Assembly: GCF_029852145.1 (NCBI RefSeq)
Contig: NC_079974.1
Coordinates: 13,145,041 to 13,209,040 of the forward strand
Origin: Microplitis mediator
Taxonomy: Eukaryota; Arthropoda; Insecta; Hymenoptera; Braconidae
DNA: 64,000 nt
Direction of reading: 5' to 3'
The notes under the pieces were generated by a model. That model was not told the DNA's origin and did no database searches. It saw only the letters and a program-made list of their open reading frames with translations. Positions within the stretch are counted from its first letter, which is position 1, and the number at the start of each line of letters is the position of its first letter. Shown here piece by piece: positions 50,631 through 60,581 of the stretch. The position numbers and the translations under genes were made by a program.

Positions 50631-53600
50631 GTGTACAATCAGGAGGTATAACAACAAGATCAAAAGCAAAAACGGAACACGCTTCTTTGCCGTCAACATC
50701 AACACAGTTTGTCGGTGATGATAAAAATAATAATTATAATAACAATAGTGAAAATGATGAAAACGCAGATGGTTACATTAACGTACAACCCCCAGGTCAA
50801 AGATTTGTAGTCGAGCGGCAAATAGTTAAAAAATATAGACAGTTTCAAGCTAAAGGTAAAGAGACTACAATCAGAATCCTTCCGCCCATTGCAGAATCTA
50901 ATCATATGCAATGGGTTGAAGGTGCTTTAAACGATATTCTCACGTATATAACAGCGTCGTGCAAGCCTTACTATCACGTAGGTTTTACTATTAATTACGA
51001 AAGACCCACAGCTGGGGCTATTTGGGCTAAATTTACAAGAGCAAACAGTGTTACAGTGAATGATTTATGGCGTTTATTAAGCAACGTTGTTCAAAGTGCC
51101 GGCGGTCTGACTACTGACGATAGACTTATTATCACATCAGCTGTTGCCTCAGGTATTGAGGGTTGCGGGAAAGTAGTTTTGACTCATGAAACAATTTTTA
51201 AACGATCAATAATAACTATTAATAATAAGGATAATTTATGTTTGCCGCGGTCGTTAGTTATTGCAACGATGTACATTGAAAGAGGTGAGATTCGTTCGGG
51301 TTCTTTACAGCGTAAGTGGAAAAATATAATAGATAACAGGAAAGATACACAACAAAAAGAAGCTCTCAAATTATTACAAGCTAGCGGTGTTGTGATTCCT
51401 AGACACGGATGCGGTGTTAATGAAATACTAGCTTTTCAACATTATTTTACGCGTAAAGGTATAGCTATAGTTGCGTATGAATTTTTAACATTTGGAAAAG
51501 GAGCTCAACCACTTTTTGACGGGCGTTGTATCGTTCAAGAAACGTTTGGGTCGGTTTCTCATTTAATACATTTATTATATTATCAAGATACTAACCATTA
51601 TCAACCCATAACAAATTTAGCGGGTGCTTTAGGTAGTCGTTCATTTTGCGATCAATGTAATAAAGGTTACGAGTCTAGTCGTGAACATAGATGTTCTAAA
51701 AAATGTCAGCGTTGTAATACCTCACCTGTATGTAAATATGTAGCTAAAAAAACGTGTATTTTATGTAATCGCTGGTTTTCGAATAATGAATGTTATAGGA
51801 ATCATTTAAAATTAGCTTCAGGTAATTTACGTGGAAAAAATAAGGCTCTTACAGTGTGTGATGCTTTGAAATTATGTACGGCATGTTGTAGATACATATA
51901 TCATAATCTAGAACATAAGTGTAACTTAAATTACTGTCAGATTTGTTGCTGCGAGAGACCACTTAATCATTATTGTTTTATGGCCCCTCTTAAACAAAAA
52001 GAGCTTCCAAAAGTTTTATTTTTGTTTTATGATTTTGAAACACGTCAAAATAAACATTTAAAAGGTGATAAGTCTACAAAAATACACGTACCTAATTTAT
52101 GCGTTGTTCAAAAAACATGTCTCTATTGCTGGGCTAGTAAGAGCGTCTCTGAAAATTGCGCTGAATGCGGCCAACGCGAATATATTTTTGAAGAAAAACC
52201 TGTCGAAAAATTTATTGATTTGGCTTTACAAAATAATTCTGAATTCTCGAAAATAATATGCATTGCTCACAACGCTAGTAGTTTCGATGCACAATTCGTT
52301 TCAAAATGTATGATTGAGCAAAAGAAAACACGATTACCTGATCTCATATTAAACGGTACAAAAATAATTGTGATGCGCGTAGGTAATACGGTATTTTTAG
52401 ATAGTCTTAATTATTTGCATATGCCTTTGAGAGAGCTTCCAAAAGCGTTTGGATTTGCTGATGAAGCATCAAAAGGTTATTTTCTGTACTTATTCAACAC
52501 GCCCTCTAATAAAAATTATATAGGTTTTATACCTAATGTAAAATATTTTTCACCCGATACTATGTTCACTAAAGAACGTGAGCAATTTATGGAATGGTAT
52601 AATAAGAAAGTACAAGAAGGTTATATTTTTAATTTTCAAAATGAAATTAAATTTTATTGTCAAAATGATGTAACTGTTTTAAGAAGAGCCTGTATGTTAT
52701 TTCGTGAAATGTTTATAAAATGTGGTAAAGTATGCCCCTTTTCGGAATGTACCACTATAGCATCAGCTTGTTCAAAAATTTACAGGCGCAATTTTCTTAA
52801 GCCTGACACGATAGGCATTTTGCCGGCTAGTGGTACTTATTGCTGGTCATCAAATCAATCACGCAAAGCAATTCAATGGCTTATTTTCAAAGAACAAGTA
52901 CATGGTTTTAGAATTACACATGCTGCACGTGGTAAAGAATATCATTTGCCTTCAGGAATACTCGTTGACGGTTATTTTAAAAACAATAGAACCGGTGAAG
53001 AACGTGTACTACAATTTCACGGTTGTTACTGGCATGGTTGCCCTAAATGTTACAGAGTAAACCGTGATAGAATACTCAATATCGGTGATAGTATGGATGT
53101 GAGGTATGACTGTACTGTAGCCACGTCAGAAAAAATCCGCAGATTAGGGTATAGTCTTACTAAAGAGTGGGAATGTGATTTCAATTTATTTTTATCTAGA
53201 AATCCTGAGGTTGCAGCTGAATTACGCGATCACCCCTTACTTTGTACCGAACCGTTAAACCCTAGAGGTGCTTTTTTTGGCGGTCGTACAGAAAGCTTTG
53301 TTACGTTATACGATATAAAAAATCATGAAAAAATCAAATATGTAGATGTATGTTCACTGTATCCTTATATTTGTAAAACTGGTAAATTCCCGATAGGTCA
53401 TCCCGAAATTTTTATAGGCGATGAATGCCTGTCTTTGATAGGTGAAGATAATAATTTAACACTTGTGGAAGGGCTGGTAAAATGTACTGTTCTTCCACCA
53501 CCAAAGCTTTACCATCCGGTATTACCGTGTAGAGTTTATGATAGATTACTCTTTGCTCTTTGTCGTTCTTGCGCACAAGAATTAAGACAGGCAGACTGCA

Positions 53601-54651
53601 ACCACACACCTACAGACCGCGCTTTAACAGGTACATGGGTGGTAGATGAGGTTAGGAAAGCCATTGAAAAAGGTTACATTATCATAAAAGTATTTGAAAT
53701 TTGGCAGTATAAAATAGCGCAGTATGACCCTAAAACAGGGTCTCAAGGGATATTTACGGAAGATATCAATACTTTTTTAAAAATTAAAACTGAAGCAAGC
53801 AGTTACCCAAAAGATTGCAAAACTGACGAGGAAAAAGATAAATATATTGAAGTTATGAGCGTGCTGAAGGTATAAAATTAGATAAAGAAAAAATTGAATT
53901 TAACGCAGAGTTACGAGCTGTAGCCAAACGTAGTTTAAATTCTCTTTGGGGAAAATTTGGTCAGCGTGAAAATTTAACGCAAACGGAAATTGTTACAACA
54001 CGAGCGCGTTTAATAGAAATGTTGACTGATAGCCAAATTGAAATATGTGGTTTTTTACCAGTTAACGATAATACATTATATATAAATTTTGTTAATAGTA
54101 AGGATGCTATAAAACCTTCCCGCACAACAAATGTTGTTATCGCAGCGTACACAACGGCCTAGGCACGTCTTAAATTATACAATTACTTAGAAAACTTAGG
54201 TACTAGAGCCCTATATTGTGATACCGATTCCTGTATTTACGTATCTGTAGAAAGAAAATATGAACCACCTACAGGTAAATTTTTAGGAGAATTAACTGAT
54301 GAATTAGAAGGTTACGGTCTAGGAAGTTATATTACATCTTTTGTAACAGGCGGCCCAACATTTTATGCTTACACAATACGTAAACCTGATAATACAATCG
54401 CAGAGGTATGTAAAGTAAAAGGTATAACATTAAATTTTTCTAATAGTCTTGAAATTAATTATAATACAGTTAGAGCCCTTGTAACTGGTGAAAAAACAGA
54501 GCCTGTTATAATAAAATTTGATGCTATACGCAAAACATGTTTTCATGCCATTGTAACGAAAAAGGAAACGAAAACAACATTTCCGCAATATAAAAAAAGA
54601 CGTTTTAGAAATAAATATTCTACATTACCGTTTGGGTACAGAGTTTATTAA
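50631..54651 (+). pseudogene. Protein-primed family B DNA polymerase of element 2
   Basis: The large product would replicate the element from terminal-protein primers. An N-terminal Cys-rich zinc region (CDQCNKGYESSREHRC and following) precedes exonuclease motifs (LFYDFETRQNK; CIAHNASSFDAQF), the QFHGCYWHGCPKC block common in these polymerases, and motif A (YVDVCSLYPYI). A frameshift near 53860 ends the first frame at 53875. Motif B (LNSLWGKFG) and motif C (YCDTDS) follow in the other frame, with a nonsense TAG at 54160-54162, to a stop at 54651. The open frame begins directly after a splice-acceptor-like TTTTCAG (50624-50630) without an ATG, so one or more upstream exons are expected. Confidence 0.85.
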
Positions 54652-54837
54652 TTGTATTTAAATTGACACTGTAATAGGTTATAATAAATGTATAAATAAA
54701 CATGCTTCTTTTATGTTTTATTTTCCCCCTCTTTCATATAGCAACGTAAGTAATTTTGATTTATTTATTCATTTATTTAAGTTTATTTTCATCAGTTCTC
54801 CGAGAACAGTTCACCTAAACGTTAAAACTAAATATAA

Positions 54838-55252
54838 ATGGATATTATAATAGATATTCAGGGTTTCTTCGATAATTATGGAAATTTTTTACCTAAAGAA
54901 GTAGGACTAGTAGATTTAGAATCTTCTATACAAGGTCATTGGTTAATCAAAGCCCCATTTCCTTATCATAAATTATTATTCTCAGCGTGCCAAAAAAATA
55001 ACTGGCTTCCAACAAAAAAACACGGTTTAAAGTGGTTTGACGGTTTTATTACCATCTCAAATTTGACACCTATTGTTAAATTTTATTCTGAAAAAGCCCG
55101 GTGTGTATATGTACGTGGTGATATAAAACTGAAATATCTTGAAAAAATACTACAAAAGGAAGTTATTAATTTAGAAGAAGAAGATATTGACAACACCCCT
55201 AATAAATTTGATGATTTGAGAACGACAAACACTTTGTGCACATTACACGGTG
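54838..55252 (+). pseudogene. Polinton-associated conserved protein, 5' part, cut by BEL
   Basis: ATG start (MDIIIDIQGFFDNYGNFLPKE). The fold of features matches the gene at 37368: the same N-terminal hydrophobic-Asp-Gly-Phe block, the VYVRGDIKLKYLEKIL segment (FYVQGARKKSLLEKL in the other), and a Leu/Asp-rich block before a CxLH motif. The reading frame runs into the BEL LTR at 55253, so a longer apparent frame to 55317 is chimeric. The 3' part of the gene lies beyond the retroelement at 62399-62505. Function unknown. Confidence 0.65.
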
Positions 55253-55898
55253 TGTTTATTTCACTTAAATATTCAAAATTACATTTAAGTGAGGAGGTGA
55301 GATGCTGGGATGCTTAATTGGCGGGATTGAGGTGTTGATGATATGGTGTTAAAATAAATATTTTTTAACACTGATTTTAATTTTATTATATTAATAAATT
55401 ACTTATTTATTATAATAATATACACTATTTACACTGCACTGGTAATGTTTGTATAATGCTGAGAAAAGTATTTAACGTGGTAACACGCGGTGAGGTGATA
55501 TAAAGATAGCGGTTGGCGGCAAACCAACAACCACGCGGTGAGATGAATTTACTGAATTAAATAATTATTCAGGTTGATATGAACTTAAATAATCACAAAA
55601 ACAATAAGTGAAAATTATTCACTTTAAATTGGGAATAAATTAGAGATGATAAGTGATAATTATAGCGAGATTGCAAAAGATTTTAATTTAACACAAAAAA
55701 ACACGTGGCTGATAGCGTCGGTGAGTTTTCAACAATGATGGCTTCGCCTTCTTCTTCATCCCCACTTGGATGAGTGGGCGGAGCTTGAGATGAGAATAGG
55801 ACCGGTGGAGCCGCCTGCGTATGATAACGCGCCGACGCAACTCTAATTAACCGGCCTCAGAGTGGCGACGAAAAACGCAAGCGTGGGAGATTCGAACA
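55253..55898 (-). repeat. 3' LTR of the BEL element
   Basis: Plus-strand ends TGTTTATT...TTCGAACA, matching the split right LTR over the full 646 bp. Contains four GAGATG hexamers and ends next to the truncated reverse transcriptase. Confidence 0.85.
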
Positions 55899-56573
55899 TT
55901 CTCCCCGCCTTCGCCAACTCGTTGGAGAAGATACTGATGAGATGGTTAGCCAGCGAGGAATTTTAAGTTGAGATGATTCAGGTAATTCATCGCGGAATTT
56001 CTTCCAACGGTGAATTATCTGAGGTGAGAGTGAATCGTCCCATCCAATTTTTTCTAGCCATAGATCTTGCATCAAGATCTTGGTTTTGATGACTACAGGT
56101 GAGATGAGTCCCAGTGGATCAAATAACTGGGCTGTTTCAGATAAAATTGATCTTTTGGTGCTGGCAGCCTTTTGAGATGAATGACCAGTAAATGTGAGGT
56201 GATCTGGTTGACACTTCCACGAAAGTCCAAGAATTTTGGATGTAGATTCATTGAACTCGTGTGAATTTGAGATGTAAGATGATGACAATTTGCTGAACTG
56301 AGGATGGTTGCTTTTCCACTTGGCTAGTGGAAAACAGCCAGCAAGACATAATGCTTCCACTTGAGATGCGATGTTGTTGAGATGATTGACGTTATCAGCG
56401 CCTCCGCAGATATCATCCACGTAACTGCCTTTTTCAACAGGTTCGACAGCTAGTGGATACTTATCTCCTTCATCGATGATTAGCTGTTTGAGAACACGGC
56501 CAGCAAGATATGGTGCTGGACGCGTGCCGTATGTTACGGTGGTGAGATGATGATTGAGGTTGATTGTCATCAT
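55899..56573 (-). pseudogene. BEL reverse transcriptase fragment
   Basis: Contains TVTYGTRPAPYLAGRVLKQL, the catalytic motif GSYVDDICGG and the following LAKWKSN block, all typical of Pao-type reverse transcriptase. The frame continues into the LTR, so the thumb, RNase H and integrase are deleted. It is out of frame with the upstream protease segment; a motif-bearing insertion near 56545-56560 (ATCATCATCTCACC on the minus strand) appears to cause the shift. Confidence 0.75.
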
Positions 56574-57875
56574 CTACCCAGAGGATCCGTTGATAGTCCC
56601 AATCATCTGGATGAACATTGATTTGACGAAACATGTTTGTGATGTCCGTGGTGAAGATGAATTGGTCTCTTCTGACATACAGTAAGACATCAAAAATGTC
56701 AGACTGCAGTTTTGGACCCGTGTGAAGTGTGTCATTCAGTGAGATGCCTGAGGTAGTATTACTGGAGCCGTTGAAAACGACTCTTAGCTTCGTTGTTGTG
56801 CTTTCTTCACGAAGAACACCGTTATGAGGTAGATACTAGGTGATGTGAGATGATTGATATGAATCAGGGACTTTTTGCATGTGACCCATGGCCTCATACA
56901 CCTATAGAAAGTCCCTGTAGAGATGATTGAACTCAGGCTTCTGTGAGATGTTTTTTATTAGTCGATTTAGACACTTGGTGGCAATGTGCATTGAATGTCC
57001 AAGCTGCTGAGATGATGATTTAAATGGTAATCGCACGGTATATCTACCAGTGTGATCATGAGAGTGAGTTGATTGAAAGTGACACTCACATTCAGCTTCT
57101 TCTACCGTGAGAGACTCGTTGGGATGTGATGGAACTTCTTTAAGTTGCCAAAACTTGACGATTGAATCATGAAGTTGATCGTTAGAGATGATATGGTGAG
57201 ATCTGCTTAGTGATTGTTGTGATTGAGATGATACTGGACCAAGTATGGACCAGCCAATAATTGTTTTGATGGCAACTGGATCACCAAGTGAACCAGTTTG
57301 AACTCCAGGTTTGATAATTTTCCCATAACAATCTGCGCCGATGAGTAGGTCAACTTTATCAGACTTAAAATAGTTTGGATCAGCTAAATGCAGGTTGTTG
57401 AGATGATTCCACGAATGTTTCTTGATTGAAACAGCTGGCAACTCCGCTGTAAGTTTATTAAGAATATGTGCAGAGATGATAACACTCTCATCAGAGTGAA
57501 GGGAGGTGAGAGAGATGTTTACAGCTCCAGATGTACTTCCGGATGATACACTGCCAACTCCAACAATTGGAATTTGAGATGAAATGATGTCAAGTTGACA
57601 ATTATTGACTATTGTCCGTGATATGAGAGTAAGTTCTGACCCAGGGTCGATGAGAAGGCGGGTGATTTGATGATCATCATCGGCGTAGTTGAGAATGGCC
57701 TTGACAGTGGCCAATAAGACACTGGGTCGTGATATTGCTCTTGAGATGTCATGCGAGTGGTTTATTTGTACTGAATTGAGTGCTGCTGATTGAGATGATA
57801 ACTTGACATCATTGATGTCAACTTTTGTTGCACTTGAGGTGAGGTGAGAACTGGTTGTCAAGCATTTGAGATGAG
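56574..57875 (-). pseudogene. BEL protease and N-terminal pol
   Basis: Open from 57918 to 56902 on the minus strand. A retropepsin-like site reads LLIDPGSELTLIS; the usual Ser or Thr after the catalytic Asp is Pro here, which probably kills activity. Downstream are typical Pao pol features (GPVSSQSQQSLS and the linker HLYRDFL). Stop codons at 56902-56904 and 56835-56837 interrupt the same frame before PHNGVLREESTTTKLRVVF, the start of reverse transcriptase. The apparent start at 57918 lies in a candidate intron (57876-57952). Confidence 0.7.
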
Positions 57876-57952
57876 CTGAGAGTAAAACACAAACGAGGTG
57901 AGATGAGATTAAATTCATTGAGATGATGCAAGATAAGTTTAAGCTGACTTAC
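57876..57952 (-). other. Candidate intron joining BEL gag to protease
   Basis: On the minus strand the donor is GCAA/GTAAGTCAG (57953/57952) and the acceptor TTTTACTCTCAG/CTCAT (57876/57875), 77 bp. Without splicing the gag frame ends five codons past the donor. With splicing the gag frame continues directly into the protease frame. Confidence 0.45.
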
Positions 57953-59346
57953 TTGCATCAGCTTCTGACGGTGCTTCGCCATCTTGTTGTTGAGATGTTT
58001 GTGCTACTGCTGGTGGCATTGAAGTTGTGTTCTCCTTCGGAGCTGGCTTTACGTTGGCCAAAGCAGCGGCACCATGTAGCATGGAATGATGCTGTTGTTT
58101 ACAGTATGCACAAATCTTGGGGTTGTGGAACTGTGAGATGTTGTGGGACCCAAGACAGCTGATACAAAGGTACCACTGGGTTACCCACTAATGTCTCTTG
58201 TCGGAAGAGTAAGCGCGGAATTGGGGACAGTACACCACAAAATGTCCCTGCGAGCATAACTTGCACTGCTTACTCTCTGACAGGGGGACCTGAGTAGCAG
58301 GTGCCTTTGATTGAGATGATGATGGTTAGATGTTGAATGTCTCCGTCTTAGCCTGCTGCAGGTTGTGTACCCGTGCTGCAGGCGGTGGCTTGGATTGAGA
58401 TGATTTGAAGGTTTGTGGCTTTCGTGGAGAAACACCACACTCCATAGCCTCTCTGGCTTGAATGCGACCTTGGAGGAAGGTTCGGAGCTCTGCGAAGGTG
58501 GGAAACTCCGTGGTGGCCCCCGCACTGACTTCCCAAGCCTCCAAGGTTGCCAGATCTAGTTTATGTGAGATGAGATATACTAGAATCTGATCCCACTGGT
58601 CTGTTGGCGATCCCAGTGATTTCAGGGCATCAATGGCTTCAATGGCAGTGCCCAAAACTGTCTTGAGATGTTTGGCTGATGATGTCTCAGCTGCACGGAG
58701 GCTGAAGAGCTTGTCCAGTTGAGTTGAGATAAGGAGCCGTTTGTTCTCGTACTGGTTGATGATTGTGTCCCAGGCTGACTCAAACGAATTTGCAGTGATG
58801 TTGATATTTGAGGTGAGACGAGCAGCTTCACCAACCAAACATGAGTTGAGGTAGTGCATCTTCTCAACGTTGGTGAGGTTTGGGTTTTCCCCGATTAGTG
58901 AGACGAATAAATCGTGGAAATATCTCCAGTCTTGATAAATCCCAGAGAATTTCGGCACGGTAATGGTCGGTAACGACGTGCGATGGTGAGGTGATGAGAT
59001 GAGGCTAGAGTTTGCCAACGCGTAGCCGTGAGATGGTTGCTTCGCTTCAATGTCCGCAATGCGGCTCGTGGAGGCCATTTGAAGCTGCCTAAAATTGTCG
59101 GAGAGTGGTCTCAAAGGACCCGTCGGTGAAGTACTTGTGCTCCACAATGACGTCAGTCTTTGACGAGAGCAATCTTTCATGGTCAGCTTCAAATTTTTCC
59201 CAATAAGTGTTGAGAAGGCTTAGTTTGGCTGTTGTCGCCGCCAGTAAGAGTGTCTCGAACACCCCGGCTTCTGCAGCCGCAGAAAGAGATGAGATGAATG
59301 ACATGCGGCCCATTTGCAATGCCAGTTTGTTCTGCACTGCAGCCAT
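57953..59346 (-). pseudogene. BEL/Pao Gag with stops and one frameshift
   Basis: The N-terminal part is 59346-59089 (MAAVQNKLALQMGR, then LLNTYWEKFEADHERLL), then a frameshift near 59100-59190. The main part is 59192-58326 with the Pao capsid-type segment (LPTITVPKFSGIYQDWRYFH, NSCLVGEAARL). In the same frame, after stops at 58326 and 58188, come zinc-knuckle-like clusters (CKLCSQGHFVVYC; CISCLGSHN; CAYCKQQHH). This is the usual order of DUF1759-type capsid and nucleocapsid. Product: structural Gag protein; this copy is broken. Confidence 0.75.
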
Positions 59347-59676
59347 TTTGATACTTGCGATGTACGTCTGTAATTAAAGTGATATGAGAAACACAAAAAA
59401 ATTGAGTTGTGAAAAATAATACAGAACGAACTGACAACGGCTGGTGATGATTGATGAGATGCAGTGATGTAGGTTGAGACTGTTTGAAATGATGCAATCA
59501 CTAACACGATGGACTGGTCACTTCACAAAGTGTAATTTGCACTGTTGTGTCCCTTAGCACTTTTTCCACCAATGCAGTACCACGTCCAGGGTACTCAGCA
59601 ATGCACTGGTGTTGAACTGACCTTGAGATGCACTTTTTTGAGATGAACTTTTCACTGTTTTTAACGCCAATTAAGC

Positions 59677-59695
59677 AATCCGGCTCGAAGGAGCA
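59677..59695 (-). other. BEL primer binding site, tRNA-Tyr-like
   Basis: Minus strand TGCTCCTTCGAGCCGGATT, one base from the LTR. It equals the complement of an animal tRNA-Tyr 3' end (TCCGGCTCGAAGGACCA) except for one mismatch in the CCA region. Confidence 0.6.
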
Positions 59696-60058
59696 ATGTT
59701 TATTTCACTTAAATATTTAAAATGTAACGAGGTTTATAAATCCTCCTTATCGTACTATGATAATAGGCAGTTACCAAGGGTATTTACCTCGTGTTACCTG
59801 GTTTACCCGCTTTAGTTTTACCTAATTATTATTATTATTTAATAATCCCTCTCCATTCGTACTTTTAATGGAAGGAATGCGCATCGCGTCGACGCGTAAG
59901 CATCGACGTGAATCTATAAGAAGGCCTGCGCGCCTCCAATTATTCAGATATATACTAGTTTTCTCACCTTTCATTACGACTTTATAATAAATACAGTTTA
60001 TTCTTTTAACCCTTTTTTAACTTTTTAATCACCTGTTTACGACTAAGTATTCAGTAGT

Positions 60059-60485
60059 ATCTAAGTACTTCCTTAGATAACATAATCATTAACTGCAATG
60101 ATTATTCTCGTGTAAACCTACCTACACTTCCTAGCCTACATACCTTCCTGTAGAAGATGGCAACCCCGTAGAGGTGCATACCTGCTGTATCCTCATCCTA
60201 GCCTATAGTACCTGCCTATAGAAGACGGTAACCCCGTAGAGGTGCATACCTGCTGTTTCCTCATCCTAGCCTATAGTACCTGCCTATAGAAGACGGTAAC
60301 CCCGTAGGATGTATACCTGCTACATCCTTTTCCTACGATACCTGCTCGTAGAAGCGTGTACCTGCCACGACCTTTCCCCACAATACCTGCTTGTGAAAGC
60401 GCGTACCTGCCGCGACCTATCCTGTAATACCTGCTTACAGAAGCGCGTACCTGCCGCGATATTTATCTACAATACCTGCTTGTAG
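60059..60485 (+). repeat. Array of about 16 hairpins, 12 with the invariant loop TACCTGC
   Basis: TACCTGC occurs at 60179, 60209, 60247, 60277, 60314, 60339, 60359, 60384, 60404, 60428, 60448 and 60473. Each is flanked by complementary arms that differ between copies: CTATAG/CTATAG, GGATGTA/TACATCC, CTACGA/TCGTAG, CGTG/CACG, CACAA/TTGTG, CGCG/CGCG, CTGTAA/TTACAG, CTACAA/TTGTAG. The copies at 60179 and 60247 pair using G-U wobbles on the plus strand, with one mismatch in the second. Upstream are variants with other loops: ATCTAAG/CTTAGAT around TACTTC and ATAATCATT/AATGATTAT around AACTGC. Most hairpins are followed by GAAG or AAG, giving a two-hairpin unit of about 45-65 bp. Confidence 0.85.
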
Positions 60486-60574
60486 CTATATCAGACAATT
60501 GTAATACAGAGCTCACAATTGTCTTAATTATTTATTGCTCTCATTCATCGATACCAGTGAACCAACACCTCACA

Positions 60575-60581
60575 GGTAAGT
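60575..60581 (+). promoter_or_regulatory. Consensus splice donor after the hairpin array
   Basis: CACAG/GTAAGTATG matches the 5' splice-site consensus almost fully. Its place downstream of TATA, AATAAA and the array suggests that the array lies in a transcribed leader. Confidence 0.4.

Noticed and set aside
54838..55317. A 159-codon frame taken at face value
   Set aside because: Its last codons come from the BEL LTR; the real gene resumes at 62394.
60179..60485. CRISPR-like array
   Set aside because: Repeats are short loops in hairpins without uniform spacers, in a eukaryotic LTR element with no cas genes.
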